Shown here: positions 10,888 through 20,899 of the stretch, one piece after another | How positions within the stretch are numbered: position 1 is the first letter of the stretch | Layout of the letters: every line of letters starts with the position of its first letter | DNA from: Stromatinia cepivora | Taxonomy: Eukaryota > Ascomycota > Leotiomycetes > Helotiales > Sclerotiniaceae | Reading direction: 5' to 3' | Assembly: GCA_014898415.1 (NCBI GenBank) | Contig: RCTD01000002.1 | Coordinates: 2,728,001 to 2,792,000 of the forward strand | Length of the DNA: 64,000 bases | Made by a program: the position numbers and the translations under genes | Notes under the pieces: generated by a model | What the model saw: the letters and a program-made list of their open reading frames with translations, nothing else | What the model was told of the DNA's origin: nothing | The model's database searches: none

Positions 10888-11499
10888 ATATAATCATCTA
10901 GGAATGTAGAAATTGATATATACAAAGGATATTTAATATAGTAATTATTTTTAATTATTTTTAGTATTAGATTCTTTTTGATTATTATTATTAAAGAATA
11001 TCAAGATAATTTTCATAATTATTATTTTATAAATAAATTTATCCCTTTATTGAGTTTTCAAAGGGTTTTCATTATTATAATATTTCTTTAGAAATTCAAA
11101 ATTATCAACAATAAATTTATAAATTTTAAAGATAGGATTTTATATAAAATTGTAAAAAAGAAATATTTAATTTTTTTGTTTTTTGTATCAATTTTTATAA
11201 TGAATTTATATATAATTTAGAAATCTATAGAACTAATTATATTTTTTGGTTTTTTTGTGTTTTTTTGTATAAAATATTCGATTATATATTTGTTCAGAAA
11301 CTTGATAAGGATTTAAAGATTGAAATAAGAAATGTAATGGGTGATGTTTATTTTGGTTGAGATATTATTTAAATTTATATTTTTCAATTAAAAACGGGCG
11401 AAAGTTTTTCTTTGAATAGTTATTCAAATTCTTCTGAGATTTTTGAGATCTTTTTTAATTTTATTATAATATTATTTAACAAATTGAATTATATCATTA
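10888..11499. other. AT-rich gene-free stretch, probably gypsy K 3' region
   Basis: No recognisable gene. On the minus strand it continues directly from the part of K that aligns with J, so it probably belongs to K's long 3' region. The open frame 11412-11708 on the plus strand is a shadow. Confidence 0.35.
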
Positions 11500-13078
11500 T
11501 TTTTAACAAAATATTCAGTTTTGGAAAGATTAATTGTTTTATAAAACTTTTAATCTTCAATTTGATCTTTTATTTTATTTACAAAATCTTTAACAAAATT
11601 AGCAATATTTATAGAATAATTGAATTATTGTTTAAAAACATTATATTTTTTTTAATTTCAAGAATTTTAATAAATGCAAATACTTTGATTTCATTATTGA
11701 AAGAATAATTTTTATATTGAACAAAAAAAAGAATAGTATTATTAATAAAATAAAAGATTATAATTTGATTAGATTCTTTTTTAAATAGTATATCAAAACT
11801 TAAATGAAAATTATAAAAATAGTGAAATAAATATAAATAAAGAATTGATAATCTCAAATCAAATTTAAAAGGAAAATATTGAATTATTTATAAATTATTT
11901 AAAAACAAAATCAATAGTATAATAAATTTTTCAAAAAATATTCAAATATTTTTCCTTTCTTAAAGATTATAAAGTTTTCCTTATTAAACTTTTTAATTAA
12001 TAATCAGAGGTTTATAAAAGTAATTCCCTTTTGATTTATTATATTTGATTTTTTCTTTTTGATTCTATATCATTTTAGAATTGAACAAAAAATAATTCTT
12101 GATTACTTATTATCTTTTGTTTAAAAAATTATAAATACTTAAAAACTCAGTTCTTTTGATTTATTTCTTTATGTTAATCTTCAGAATTATTATTTATAAA
12201 AAGATTTAAATATAAGATATGTTTTTTAAAATAAATACCTATATAAATTTTATTAAATAAAATATTATCTATTACTTTAAAAATATATATAAAACATATA
12301 TCAATTTTTTTATTATTTTATAAAATCTATGTTATTTGAGGGTGAATTTTGTATTGTGGAATATATCAATTCTTAATTAAAGATTATAATATAGAATTAT
12401 ATTTTCAATTTGAATATTTTTATTTAGTATTTTATAATCGAAATTATATTAAAGTTTATTTTTTTTTGTAATATTGTTTATAAAGAATGACTTTTTCAAT
12501 ATCTTTATTTAATTTTTTTAATTATTATATTTTAATGATTAATAAATCTTCTCAGGTTTGTATAAGTTTTTAATCAAGGATTCTTCAAATTGAATATATA
12601 ATTTCGAAGAATAATATAATCTTTTATTTATAGATCAATTCAAACGATATTTTATTTATCGATTTATAAATTGAAATATAATCAACGAATAATACAATTT
12701 CTAATTATTCAAATTATCTATACTCTTTTTATAATAAACAGGAAAATATTTCTGTAATAAAATGATAATCTTTTTTCATTATTCTATTAATTTATAAATA
12801 ATAAATTAATATCTTGATTTTATTGATTCTATATTTTTTCATAATAAACAAATATAATACCTTTATTTTCAGATTCTTCATTTATAATAATTTCTTCAAA
12901 GAAATTATCATGATAAATTATTTTATAAAAGAATTTAACAATTATTTTCAAAATAATATTCTTCAAAACTTTAACTTTCATTCAATTATTCAGATCTTTT
13001 TTTAAAACAATAAAGCATTTGAATTTATAATCATTAAGTATTTTTATAATATCTATATCAACTTTATATCAAATATTT
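11500..13078 (-). pseudogene. Gypsy K, integrase part (before insertion of element I)
   Basis: In reverse complement this is collinear with gypsy J at 26150-26343 and 42818-44110. Shared landmarks are the text around 12001-11940 (TTTATAATCTTT then aromatic codons) and J's 43650-43720. It covers the integrase core, its C-terminal part and the beginning of a downstream region. No long frame survives; the 82-codon minus frame 11609-11857 lies in the downstream region shared with J. Element I splits K between 13078 and 16951. Confidence 0.75.
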
Positions 13079-13607
13079 TCTTGGAGGAGGTTGATTGGTT
13101 AATAATAATGAATAATATAATAATAATACTATTCACTATTATTATAGTGGAAGACTTAGTTATATAGCTTAAAAGGGTAATCGAATATATAATGGTTGAA
13201 GTCAAAATATGAGTGTATTGAATATTGAATTTATTTTGCTTGTTTTTCAGAAGAATTCTTTGAAGAAAATCTTCTTATTTATAGTATTTGATAAGATTCT
13301 ATGAAATTCTATAATATTCTATGATTATAAATAAGATCGATTTAAATCGAATCTTATAGAATCATTTTATATAATGAAATGAAATAATAACCAGTAATAT
13401 TTAACCTTAGAAATAAGAAAGTTCTACATGCTTCCATCACATTCTATTCCATTATAAATCATTCTAATATGATATATGATCGAGATTTTGTATAATAATA
13501 AAATTTAATAATATTAAATTATATTATTAATATATCACGTGATCATACAACCATCGGTTCGGTTAATATTATTAAGTGATTTAATAAACTTATTAGAAAT
13601 TCTTATA
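13079..13607 (-). repeat. 3' LTR of element I
   Basis: This 529-bp LTR matches 16422-16950 at every position I compared. On the minus strand it begins TATAAGAATTTC and ends CCTCCTCCAAGA, so it lacks the usual TG...CA ends. Confidence 0.93.
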
Positions 13608-13620
13608 CACCCCCTTAATA
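13608..13620 (-). other. Polypurine tract of element I
   Basis: The minus strand reads TATTAAGGGGGTG, directly adjacent to the start of the 3' LTR. Confidence 0.8.
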
Positions 13621-13654
13621 AGTATATTAAATATTTTAATAATATCAGTATAAA

Positions 13655-13765
13655 TTAATCTGTTTTTAAAAATTCGATTAATTTAATTCGAGCTAATGGC
13701 TTAGTAAGGCCATCGGCTTTTTGATCATTAGTTGATATATAAATCAGATTTAGATCGTCTGAATT
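13655..13765 (-). pseudogene. Remnant of RNase H C-terminus in element I (out of frame)
   Basis: In a different frame from the 738-codon ORF, the minus strand reads NLIYISTNDQKADGLTKP and ends at a TAA at 13655-13657. STNDQKADGLTKPL is the conserved end of copia RNase H. Its position right behind the truncated RT start shows that one deletion joined early RT to late RNase H and shifted the frame, adding the meaningless tail YYKFRRSKSDLYIN to the ORF. Confidence 0.85.
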
Positions 13766-15944
13766 TATAATATGCTTTGAATTCAATAAAATCACCTAAA
13801 TCCTTTATTTTATAAACCCATCTAGTTTTAAGGGTTTTACTATGATTAGGATTATTAATAATATCCCAGGTTTTATTCAATTCAAGGGTATTTATTTCAT
13901 AATCCATAGCTTTTAGCCAATATTCTTTATCCGGTGAGCTAATTGCTTCTTTATAGGATTTTGGTTCGATTAATATATGATCAGGCTTTTTAATAATAAT
14001 TTTATTATTATTTTTAAGTTGAGTGTCGAAAGTTAATTGAAGGTTTTTCGAATTTTCATCGTCGATTTCGAATTGTACCCCCTTATTAATCGAATTAAAA
14101 TACCCAGAAAGAGCTAGGCCATAATATAATACACCATTATAATCATATGAAAGTTCTTTATTTTCAGGTTTTAGCGCTCTAATTCGTTTAGAGGTTCGAA
14201 TTTCAGGTTTTTTAGGGGTTCCTTCCTCGATTTCATTATTTGAGCGTTCTGATGCGACTATTCTCTCTTCGGGAATTGGGTTTTGTACTATAATTGAAGT
14301 TGAATTTTCTTCTTCTTCATTTATAGTATTAATAGGTTCGAAATCAGGGCTTTCTTTTTCCAAAATATTTAAATCCTGATTTTTATATTCATCGGAATAT
14401 TTTAAATTCCCTTGAATATCTAGACTGAATTTTTCGAATTTATTCGATATATCGGGAATATCAGAGGGTTTTCGACTTATTATTTGATGGAATTTGCCGA
14501 ATTTGCCTGATTCGCATATATTTAAATCAGATATATTATTTTCTGATTTAATATTCAAGGATTTAATTAAACGATCCTTATTAATGTGACCTAATCTTTT
14601 GTGCATTAGGTTTAAATCGATTTTATTAGCTAATAGCTCTGATTTTTCAGATTCAGAGTTATTTTCAATGCTTTTGATATATTTAGAATTTATTTTAAAA
14701 TCTAAATAATAAGCATTATTGATCCAGGGAGCTGTAGTTTTAATATTATACCTTTTATGGATTAAATTGATTTTATTTCCTGGTGGTATAATATGACTAG
14801 CCCAGCCTTTAGTAGCTATTTTATTTGAGCTAATTAAGGTTGTGGCTAATTTTGGTATATAATATACCCCTTGAATAATAACTTCCGAATTATTATTAAT
14901 AATAATTGGAATATCACCTATTCCTTCGATTGAAGTATTTTCACCACTGGCTATAGTGATATATTGATTTTTCAATGGTTTATAATTAATAAACCATTCC
15001 TTATTAGGGCAATAATGTTCTGTAGCTCCTGAATCTAATATGAATTTGTATTTCGAAATATTGACTGAATTAGCTAGTCGAATATTATGATTTACAGTCA
15101 TTAATTGCTTGTTTGAAAGAGGGTTCTTTTTATTCGAATCAGAATTGGATTGCTTATTATTATTACCCTTATTATTCTTTAATTCAGGGTATTTAATAAA
15201 GCATTTAGATTCTAAATGACCCTTCTTCCGGCAATGACTACAATAAAGAGTTTTATTATTTTTAAAACTAGCCTTATTTGCGTTGAGGTCTATATTAGAT
15301 TTCATTCTAGCCTCTTCGGATATTAATTCAGAAAATAAATTATCTAAATCAATATTATTGTTATTAGCTAATTCTTTAGCTAATTCTTCGTATTTTCGAG
15401 AGGCAAAGCCATCGAATGAACTAGGTAGGCCTCTAAAAAGGAACCATGCAATAAAGGCCTTCGGAATTTCGTATTTCATTGATTTTAAATAGTTATATGA
15501 CGATTGGATAGAATTAGTATATTCATCCATTCCATCAGAACTATTATAATTAGATTCTATTAATTTATTTAGATATCTCCCCATTAATTCTAAGGATGAT
15601 TCTCCAAATATTTTATTAATAGATTCCCAAAGGGTTTTAGCCGAATTTTTATCTTTAAATCTTTCGACTAATTCGAAGCTAATTATAGATTTAATAGCTC
15701 CTAAAGCCCTCTTTTCATTTCGAAGATATTCAGAGGTTCTTTCATTAAATCTAATAGCTAATTCAGGGCTATAAGGTTCTCCTTTTTCATTAATATATAA
15801 TGATTTATTTGGAGGAGTTTCGGAACCATCGATATAAGGCATAAAACCATTAATTTCAAGGTATAATTTAGCCTTATTTATCCATTCAATATAATTGGAC
15901 CTCCCTTTTAAGGGTTCTCCTTTAAAATTTATACCGGAAGCCAT
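13728..15944 (-). CDS. Truncated copia polyprotein (Gag-protease) of element I
   Basis: The protein has 738 residues and starts at ATG 15944 (MASGINFKGEPL). Residues 1-225 are a UBN2-type copia Gag. C235, C238, H243 and C248 form a CCHC zinc knuckle. The FILDSGATEH motif at 301-310, with D304-S-G, is the aspartic protease site. H448 and H453 start the integrase zinc domain, followed by C477, but the second cysteine is missing (CESG). D509 (SLDIQG) would be the first catalytic residue of integrase; the rest of the core is gone and the chain jumps to the acidic integrase-RT linker at about 520. Residues 660-724 are the RT entry (EPKSYKEAI, KTRWVYKIKDLG). Full copia polyproteins have about 1300-1500 residues. 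Gag and protease could work; integration and reverse transcription could not. Confidence 0.92.
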   Translation of the reverse strand: MASGINFKGEPLKGRSNYIEWINKAKLYLEINGFMPYIDGSETPPNKSLYINEKGEPYSPELAIRFNERTSEYLRNEKRALGAIKSIISFELVERFKDKNSAKTLWESINKIFGESSLELMGRYLNKLIESNYNSSDGMDEYTNSIQSSYNYLKSMKYEIPKAFIAWFLFRGLPSSFDGFASRKYEELAKELANNNNIDLDNLFSELISEEARMKSNIDLNANKASFKNNKTLYCSHCRKKGHLESKCFIKYPELKNNKGNNNKQSNSDSNKKNPLSNKQLMTVNHNIRLANSVNISKYKFILDSGATEHYCPNKEWFINYKPLKNQYITIASGENTSIEGIGDIPIIINNNSEVIIQGVYYIPKLATTLISSNKIATKGWASHIIPPGNKINLIHKRYNIKTTAPWINNAYYLDFKINSKYIKSIENNSESEKSELLANKIDLNLMHKRLGHINKDRLIKSLNIKSENNISDLNICESGKFGKFHQIISRKPSDIPDISNKFEKFSLDIQGNLKYSDEYKNQDLNILEKESPDFEPINTINEEEENSTSIIVQNPIPEERIVASERSNNEIEEGTPKKPEIRTSKRIRALKPENKELSYDYNGVLYYGLALSGYFNSINKGVQFEIDDENSKNLQLTFDTQLKNNNKIIIKKPDHILIEPKSYKEAISSPDKEYWLKAMDYEINTLELNKTWDIINNPNHSKTLKTRWVYKIKDLGDFIEFKAYYKFRRSKSDLYIN

Positions 15945-16407
15945 TTTTAAGCCTTTATATATAAGCTATATGGACTTTTAATCTGATATAAAATTAATAC
16001 TAATTTTGATGAATTTAGTATTAAAATTTTGAATGGATTTCGATTATGATTCGAATTGATATCGAAATTAATTCGATTAAAAATTATAAACCAGCCACCT
16101 CTTAAATTAGATCTTTATTTTAAGCTGTATAAAATAAAGCCTAATCAAGCTAGGGCACCTTGGTATGAAGAAATTGATATATCACCCGCTATGGGTAGCG
16201 TATAGCTTAAATATATCGTCTAGGGACCTAATTTTATTCGCTCAATTAGGTTTAGCTTCAGGGACGCAGGCCTCAGGGTTTATTTTCGATGGTATTTCAA
16301 TATAATATCGATATTATATTGATATAATTATATTCGACGGCTTAATAGCTATAATATTATAGCTTTAAATCAAGCCAATACCCTTTTTAAGCTAGTTATT
16401 TAACTAG
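15945..16407 (-). other. Leader of element I (5' untranslated region)
   Basis: About 460 bp between primer site and ATG, without an open frame of note. It is less AT-rich than its surroundings and probably holds RNA packaging and dimerisation signals, which I cannot identify by eye. A perfect hairpin (16391-16408) lies beside the primer site. Confidence 0.6.
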
Positions 16408-16421
16408 CCGGGCTCATAACC
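16408..16421 (-). other. Primer binding site of element I (half-tRNA-iMet type)
   Basis: The minus strand reads GGTTATGAGCCCGG, immediately after the 5' LTR. It is complementary to the anticodon region of initiator tRNA-Met, as in copia elements that prime from a cleaved half-tRNA. Confidence 0.85.
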
Positions 16422-16950
16422 TCTTGGAGGAGGTTGATTGGTTAATAATAATGAATAATATAATAATAATACTATTCACTATTATTATAGTGGAAGACTT
16501 AGTTATATAGCTTAAAAGGGTAATCGAATATATAATGGTTGAAGTCAAAATATGAGTGTATTGAATATTGAATTTATTTTGCTTGTTTTTCAGAAGAATT
16601 CTTTGAAGAAAATCTTCTTATTTATAGTATTTGATAAGATTCTATGAAATTCTATAATATTCTATGATTATAAATAAGATCGATTTAAATCGAATCTTAT
16701 AGAATCATTTTATATAATGAAATGAAATAATAACCAGTAATATTTAACCTTAGAAATAAGAAAGTTCTACATGCTTCCATCACATTCTATTCCATTATAA
16801 ATCATTCTAATATGATATATGATCGAGATTTTGTATAATAATAAAATTTAATAATATTAAATTATATTATTAATATATCACGTGATCATACAACCATCGG
16901 TTCGGTTAATATTATTAAGTGATTTAATAAACTTATTAGAAATTCTTATA
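16422..16950 (-). repeat. 5' LTR of element I
   Basis: This is the 529-bp partner of 13079-13607 and drives transcription leftward. It is followed by the TATTT duplication at 16951. Confidence 0.93.
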
Positions 16951-18650
16951 TATTTAAAATCCAAATAATAATTATTGATTCATTTATTTGTTTTGATAAT
17001 CTGAATTAATAAACAAAATAAAAAGTTATTCAATTTTTTATATTTTTATATATCCTATTTTATCAATAACAATCATACACTTTAATATATAATAATTCTA
17101 AACTCTTATAATCTAGTTTTTTATATACTTAAATTAAAAATTTTGCCTTTTTGACTAAATTATCGTTTATTATTATATAAACAAAAAGCAATTTATCTTT
17201 CCGAATTTTAAATAAATAATAATCCTTTATACAAAAATTGAGAGCTTTTTTTTTGAAAACTTATTAATCCTTTATTGATATATTTTTAGATTTCTATAAT
17301 ATAATAATATACTAAATGATTATTTGTATTCTTTCATTTTCATTTTCCAAAATTTGAAATAATCTTAAAATTTTGAAGCTATTTATAATAAGTTCAGATT
17401 TATAATAATCGAATTATCAATATCTTCTTTATATTCTTAATTAATATTATCTAAAATAATTTACAATCGTTATAATAAAACATTTATAATAATATTTTTG
17501 TTTCCAGAAATATATTTGATATCAAAATCGAAAAGCATAATCCAAATAATTCATTTTATAACCAAAATATCAAATAGATTTATAATTATTATATTTAATT
17601 AAATTATAAATATATTTATATCAATTTCTAAAAGGAAATGAACATTATAAAGATCTCTTTTGTATTTTTATAGAACTTTAAATACTCCTTTATATTTCTT
17701 TTTAATGATATTATAATTCTATTTGAAATAACTCTATATATTATTTTTATATTTAACAATAATACAAAACATATTATTATATATTTGATCTAGAACAATC
17801 TTTTATTTTATCAAATTAACATTAATAATAAATACAATAATTTTAGTTTTGAATAAATAAATCAATAAAAGAAAAATTAAGATCAAAATTAATTTGTTTT
17901 TTAACAAAATCATTATAATATTATAATTAATAATTCAAATGAATTCTATATCCTTCTTTAATAATATATAAAAAGATTTTTTAATAATAACGAAATTCTT
18001 TATTCAAAGATAATAGAAAATATATATTCCAACAAATATTCTAATTTTACAATGATTCAAACAAAATAACTATTCAAATATCTTAATGATTTTAACAATA
18101 TCGAAATTTCTTTCTTCAAAATTTTATTATAATACTATTTGGATGTGATACTAATAATATATTTTATGTATTCAATATATTCTATTATAATATTCAAATT
18201 TTTCAAATACTTAATAACAAACTTCTTCAATTCAAATTCAATTTCAATTTCACTATATCAAATTCTGAAATTCTTAATTTCAATATTATCCAAATAAAAC
18301 ATAACAATATTAAATATAATATTCTATAATATTCTTAATATAATCCTTATAAATTGAATAATGGAATTAATAACTTCTTATAATAAAATAATAAATTTTA
18401 TCAAATCAAAAGAAATTATAATAATAATATCTCTATTTTTCTTATCTAAAAGTATTTAATTATATCCAAAAAAATCAATTAAAGATATTAATAAATATTT
18501 AATTATTTATTCAATAAATTCCTTTAGATTTGAAAATATATTTATATTTTACAAAATTATACTATTTACTTTTATTATTACAATAATAATATAATACTTA
18601 CCAATCTTACTTTTCTTAATTAAATATCAAAGATTTTGTTACGGTTGCTA
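16951..18650 (-). pseudogene. Gypsy K, RT-RNase H-integrase part
   Basis: In reverse complement this matches gypsy J at about 24380-26130. An easy landmark is 17336-17380 against J 25698-25742 (CAAAATTTGAAATAATCTTA in K). It covers late RT, RNase H and early integrase. The match stops sharply near 18640-18650, where K loses its protease and gag, so K is 5'-truncated or cut there. No frame over 60 codons survives. Confidence 0.75.
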
Positions 18651-19607
18651 GAAGGATATTATTAATAAAGCTAGGAAACTCTACAAAAAAGCGGTTTTAT
18701 CGTTAAACGCAAATATACAATTAACGATATACTATTATTCGATTAAAAAACTTTGTAAAATCTTTATATTTATTAAATTTTAATATATAATTAATAATTT
18801 ATTATTATTATGATATCATTTTTTATTGAATTTAAAAGAAAAGGGTTTTTCTTTAAATAAATAAAAAATAATGAAAAGTTTTATTATCGTTTTAGGATTA
18901 ATTGATTTTTTGTTATTTATGATTTTTATAATTCTTTTCATTTTATTTTTAAGAGTAATTTATCAATTAGTTATTATCAGTATTTTTTCGAATAATTATA
19001 ATAAAAATAAAAAGCATTCCAGATTCCCCAATCAATTCAAATATCTTTCAAAATCAAAGGGAAAATATATCGAGGATCCTAAATAATAACAAAAATAAAA
19101 TATCAATATTAAATCGTTAATTTATTATATAATTTGAAATAAAACTGATATAAAGATTCGAAAATATACAAAAAAAATTGAAATCCCTAGGTCAGAAAAT
19201 CAATAATAAATCAAAGAGATCTTTATTTATCTTATATAAAAAGAGTAATTAATTCATTAATAGTAGTCATTAATAATAAAGAGACAATACTTAATTCTAT
19301 TTTAATTCCTCAAAAACGATTTCCGAAATTTTAAAAACTTTTATTTCATAAAGGTTTTATTATTATCAAAAGAAAGAATTTCTTTTTTCAAATTGAATTT
19401 ATATTTTAAAATAATAATAGATATTATTTTTTAATAGATTAAAAGAAAATAGATTATATTATTTAATACTTTTAAAAACAATCTTTTATGATTTAATATT
19501 AATACAAAAACGGAATAATAGATTTTAATATATTATAAAAAAAGTTCAAGGAATATATATATAATATAATATTAAATAAAAATAATTGATAATATTTAGT
19601 TATATTA
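18651..19607. other. Unassigned AT-rich spacer between gypsy K and gypsy J
   Basis: I recognise no element here. The first 80 bp (18636-18720, with TTACGGTTGCTAGAAGG and AAAAAGCGGTT) are richer in G and C than the rest and carry a perfect inverted repeat (18698-18729). A 71-codon frame at 18871-19086 would encode a protein with about 40 hydrophobic N-terminal residues and a basic tail; it has no recognisable family and may be chance in AT-rich DNA. Confidence 0.4.
18698..18729. repeat. Perfect 9-bp inverted repeat
   Basis: TATCGTTAA at 18698-18706 and TTAACGATA at 18721-18729 are separated by 14 bp. The function is unknown. Confidence 0.5.
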
Positions 19608-19896
19608 TGAGAAAGTTGGGATATCAAGGCCTAACACATAGCTAGTTCATAGTCATATGATTATATGATTCTTTATAATTAGATATAAGAAAGAACTCTC
19701 CTTTTTTTTCCTTGAAAGAAATCAATTGTTTTCTATTAATCTTTTTGTATTCTATTTGTATATAATCCAAATCATTATTTAAATCTATTAATTTTATTAT
19801 TTGAAGTTTTTATAATGTAATCTGATCAATTTTAATTCCTATTTTTCTTTATAATGTATTATCGGGATATATATATCTCGATCTATTTCTTTTATA
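19608..19896 (+). repeat. 5' LTR of gypsy J
   Basis: Starts TGAGAAAGTTGGGATATCAAGG and ends near TCTTTTATA (CTCTTTCACA in the partner). It has 289 bp, like the copy at 47439-47727, and differs from it by C/T and G/A changes. Confidence 0.82.
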
Positions 19897-19900
19897 ATAA

Positions 19901-19921
19901 TAATTCATATTGGATTCGAAC
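19901..19921 (+). other. Probable primer binding site of gypsy J
   Basis: The site reads TAATTCATATT followed by GGATTCGAAC. GGATTCGAAC is the complement of a tRNA T-arm, and the TAA eleven bases before it fits a TGG mutated by RIP. The layout matches priming from a complete tRNA 3' end. The tRNA identity is not determined. Confidence 0.6.
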
Positions 19922-20365
19922 TATACAATTTATATTGTATAAATATATCTGCAAAGAAATCATAATTGAAAAGAAAGTAGAATTAATAGTTTATAGATAA
20001 AGGAATAAGATTGATTCTGAAAAAATAATCCTTTCGAAAATATGGGATTATTAAACTTTGAATAAAGAAGTTTTGATTATCGAAGTTTTTTTTATTTATG
20101 TTCATTTATTATATTGAAGATAAATCATTTTTTAGTAGAATTATTATTCTATTTTTTATTTTGAAAGGAATATATCGATGAAGATTCTATTCAAGGATAT
20201 AATTAGTAATATTAAAAGTATATTAGAACTTCAAATATAATGAAATCTCTATTTATAAATAAATTATTTATTTTTACGAATAAGAAAACTCCAATCCCGA
20301 GGGCAACCTTGATTGAATATGATTAATTATATTGAAGGATCTTGAACGCTTTATATATTTCTAGA

Positions 20366-20666
20366 TGTCACGGAAAGCCCTGTGATCCCCTGTATCTTAT
20401 GAAGGATCAAAGCGTATGCTTTCCAATCGGAATGAAGGATCTACTAGCCCTTACCAATTGATAAGGTGATCCTGATATCCTAATAAACAAAGATCTAGCC
20501 TAATTAAGGTGCATATCGGCTAGATAACCGCTCATTTGTTCTATATATACAGCTCTTGATTCATATAATCAAGGGCAAGTTATTCAATTCTTTTACTCTA
20601 CCAATCACGTATACCACCTATTCCCCGATCCCTGAAAGTGCTCTGTAATCATACTATCCCGTGATA
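20366..20666 (+). repeat. Solo LTR of the E family inside gypsy J leader
   Basis: A 301-bp copy (TGTCACGGAAAGCCC...CCCGTGATA) is flanked by a perfect CTAGA duplication (20361-20365, 20667-20671). It is well preserved compared with the E LTRs. Confidence 0.92.
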
Positions 20667-20899
20667 CTAGAACTATTTGAATATTTAAATATATATTGAA
20701 ATAATAAAAAGGATTGAATATAATATATTAAATTATTATCCTTGATATTAATAACCAAAAATTTAAGATATATTTTAAAAAACTTTTAGCTAAAGGATTT
20801 GAGATTTATATATTCCTTTAGAAAAAGGAAAACCTTGAAAAGGATTATATATATTTTTCCTTTTCTTTTGAAGATTTATTAAAGGAAAATTATAAATAC

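Larger units (their letters stand above)
13079..16950 (-). mobile_element. Element I: young, internally deleted Ty1/copia element
   Basis: This 3872-bp element on the minus strand has two 529-bp LTRs (13079-13607, 16422-16950) between which I see no difference, and a perfect target duplication TATTT (13074-13078 and 16951-16955). A polypurine tract (TATTAAGGGGGTG on the minus strand) and a textbook copia primer site flank the internal region. It carries one 738-codon ORF with Gag, protease and integrase zinc-binding parts, but the integrase core and most of RT/RNase H are deleted. Unlike everything around it, it shows little RIP. It is inserted in gypsy K. It is best seen as a recent, trans-mobilised derivative. 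Confidence 0.95.

Noticed and set aside
15283..15492. 69-codon plus-strand frame
   Set aside because: Antisense to the Gag part of element I's intact ORF.
13081..16950. Host gene flanked by direct repeats
   Set aside because: Protease, zinc knuckle and RT motifs plus primer site and polypurine tract identify a copia retrotransposon.
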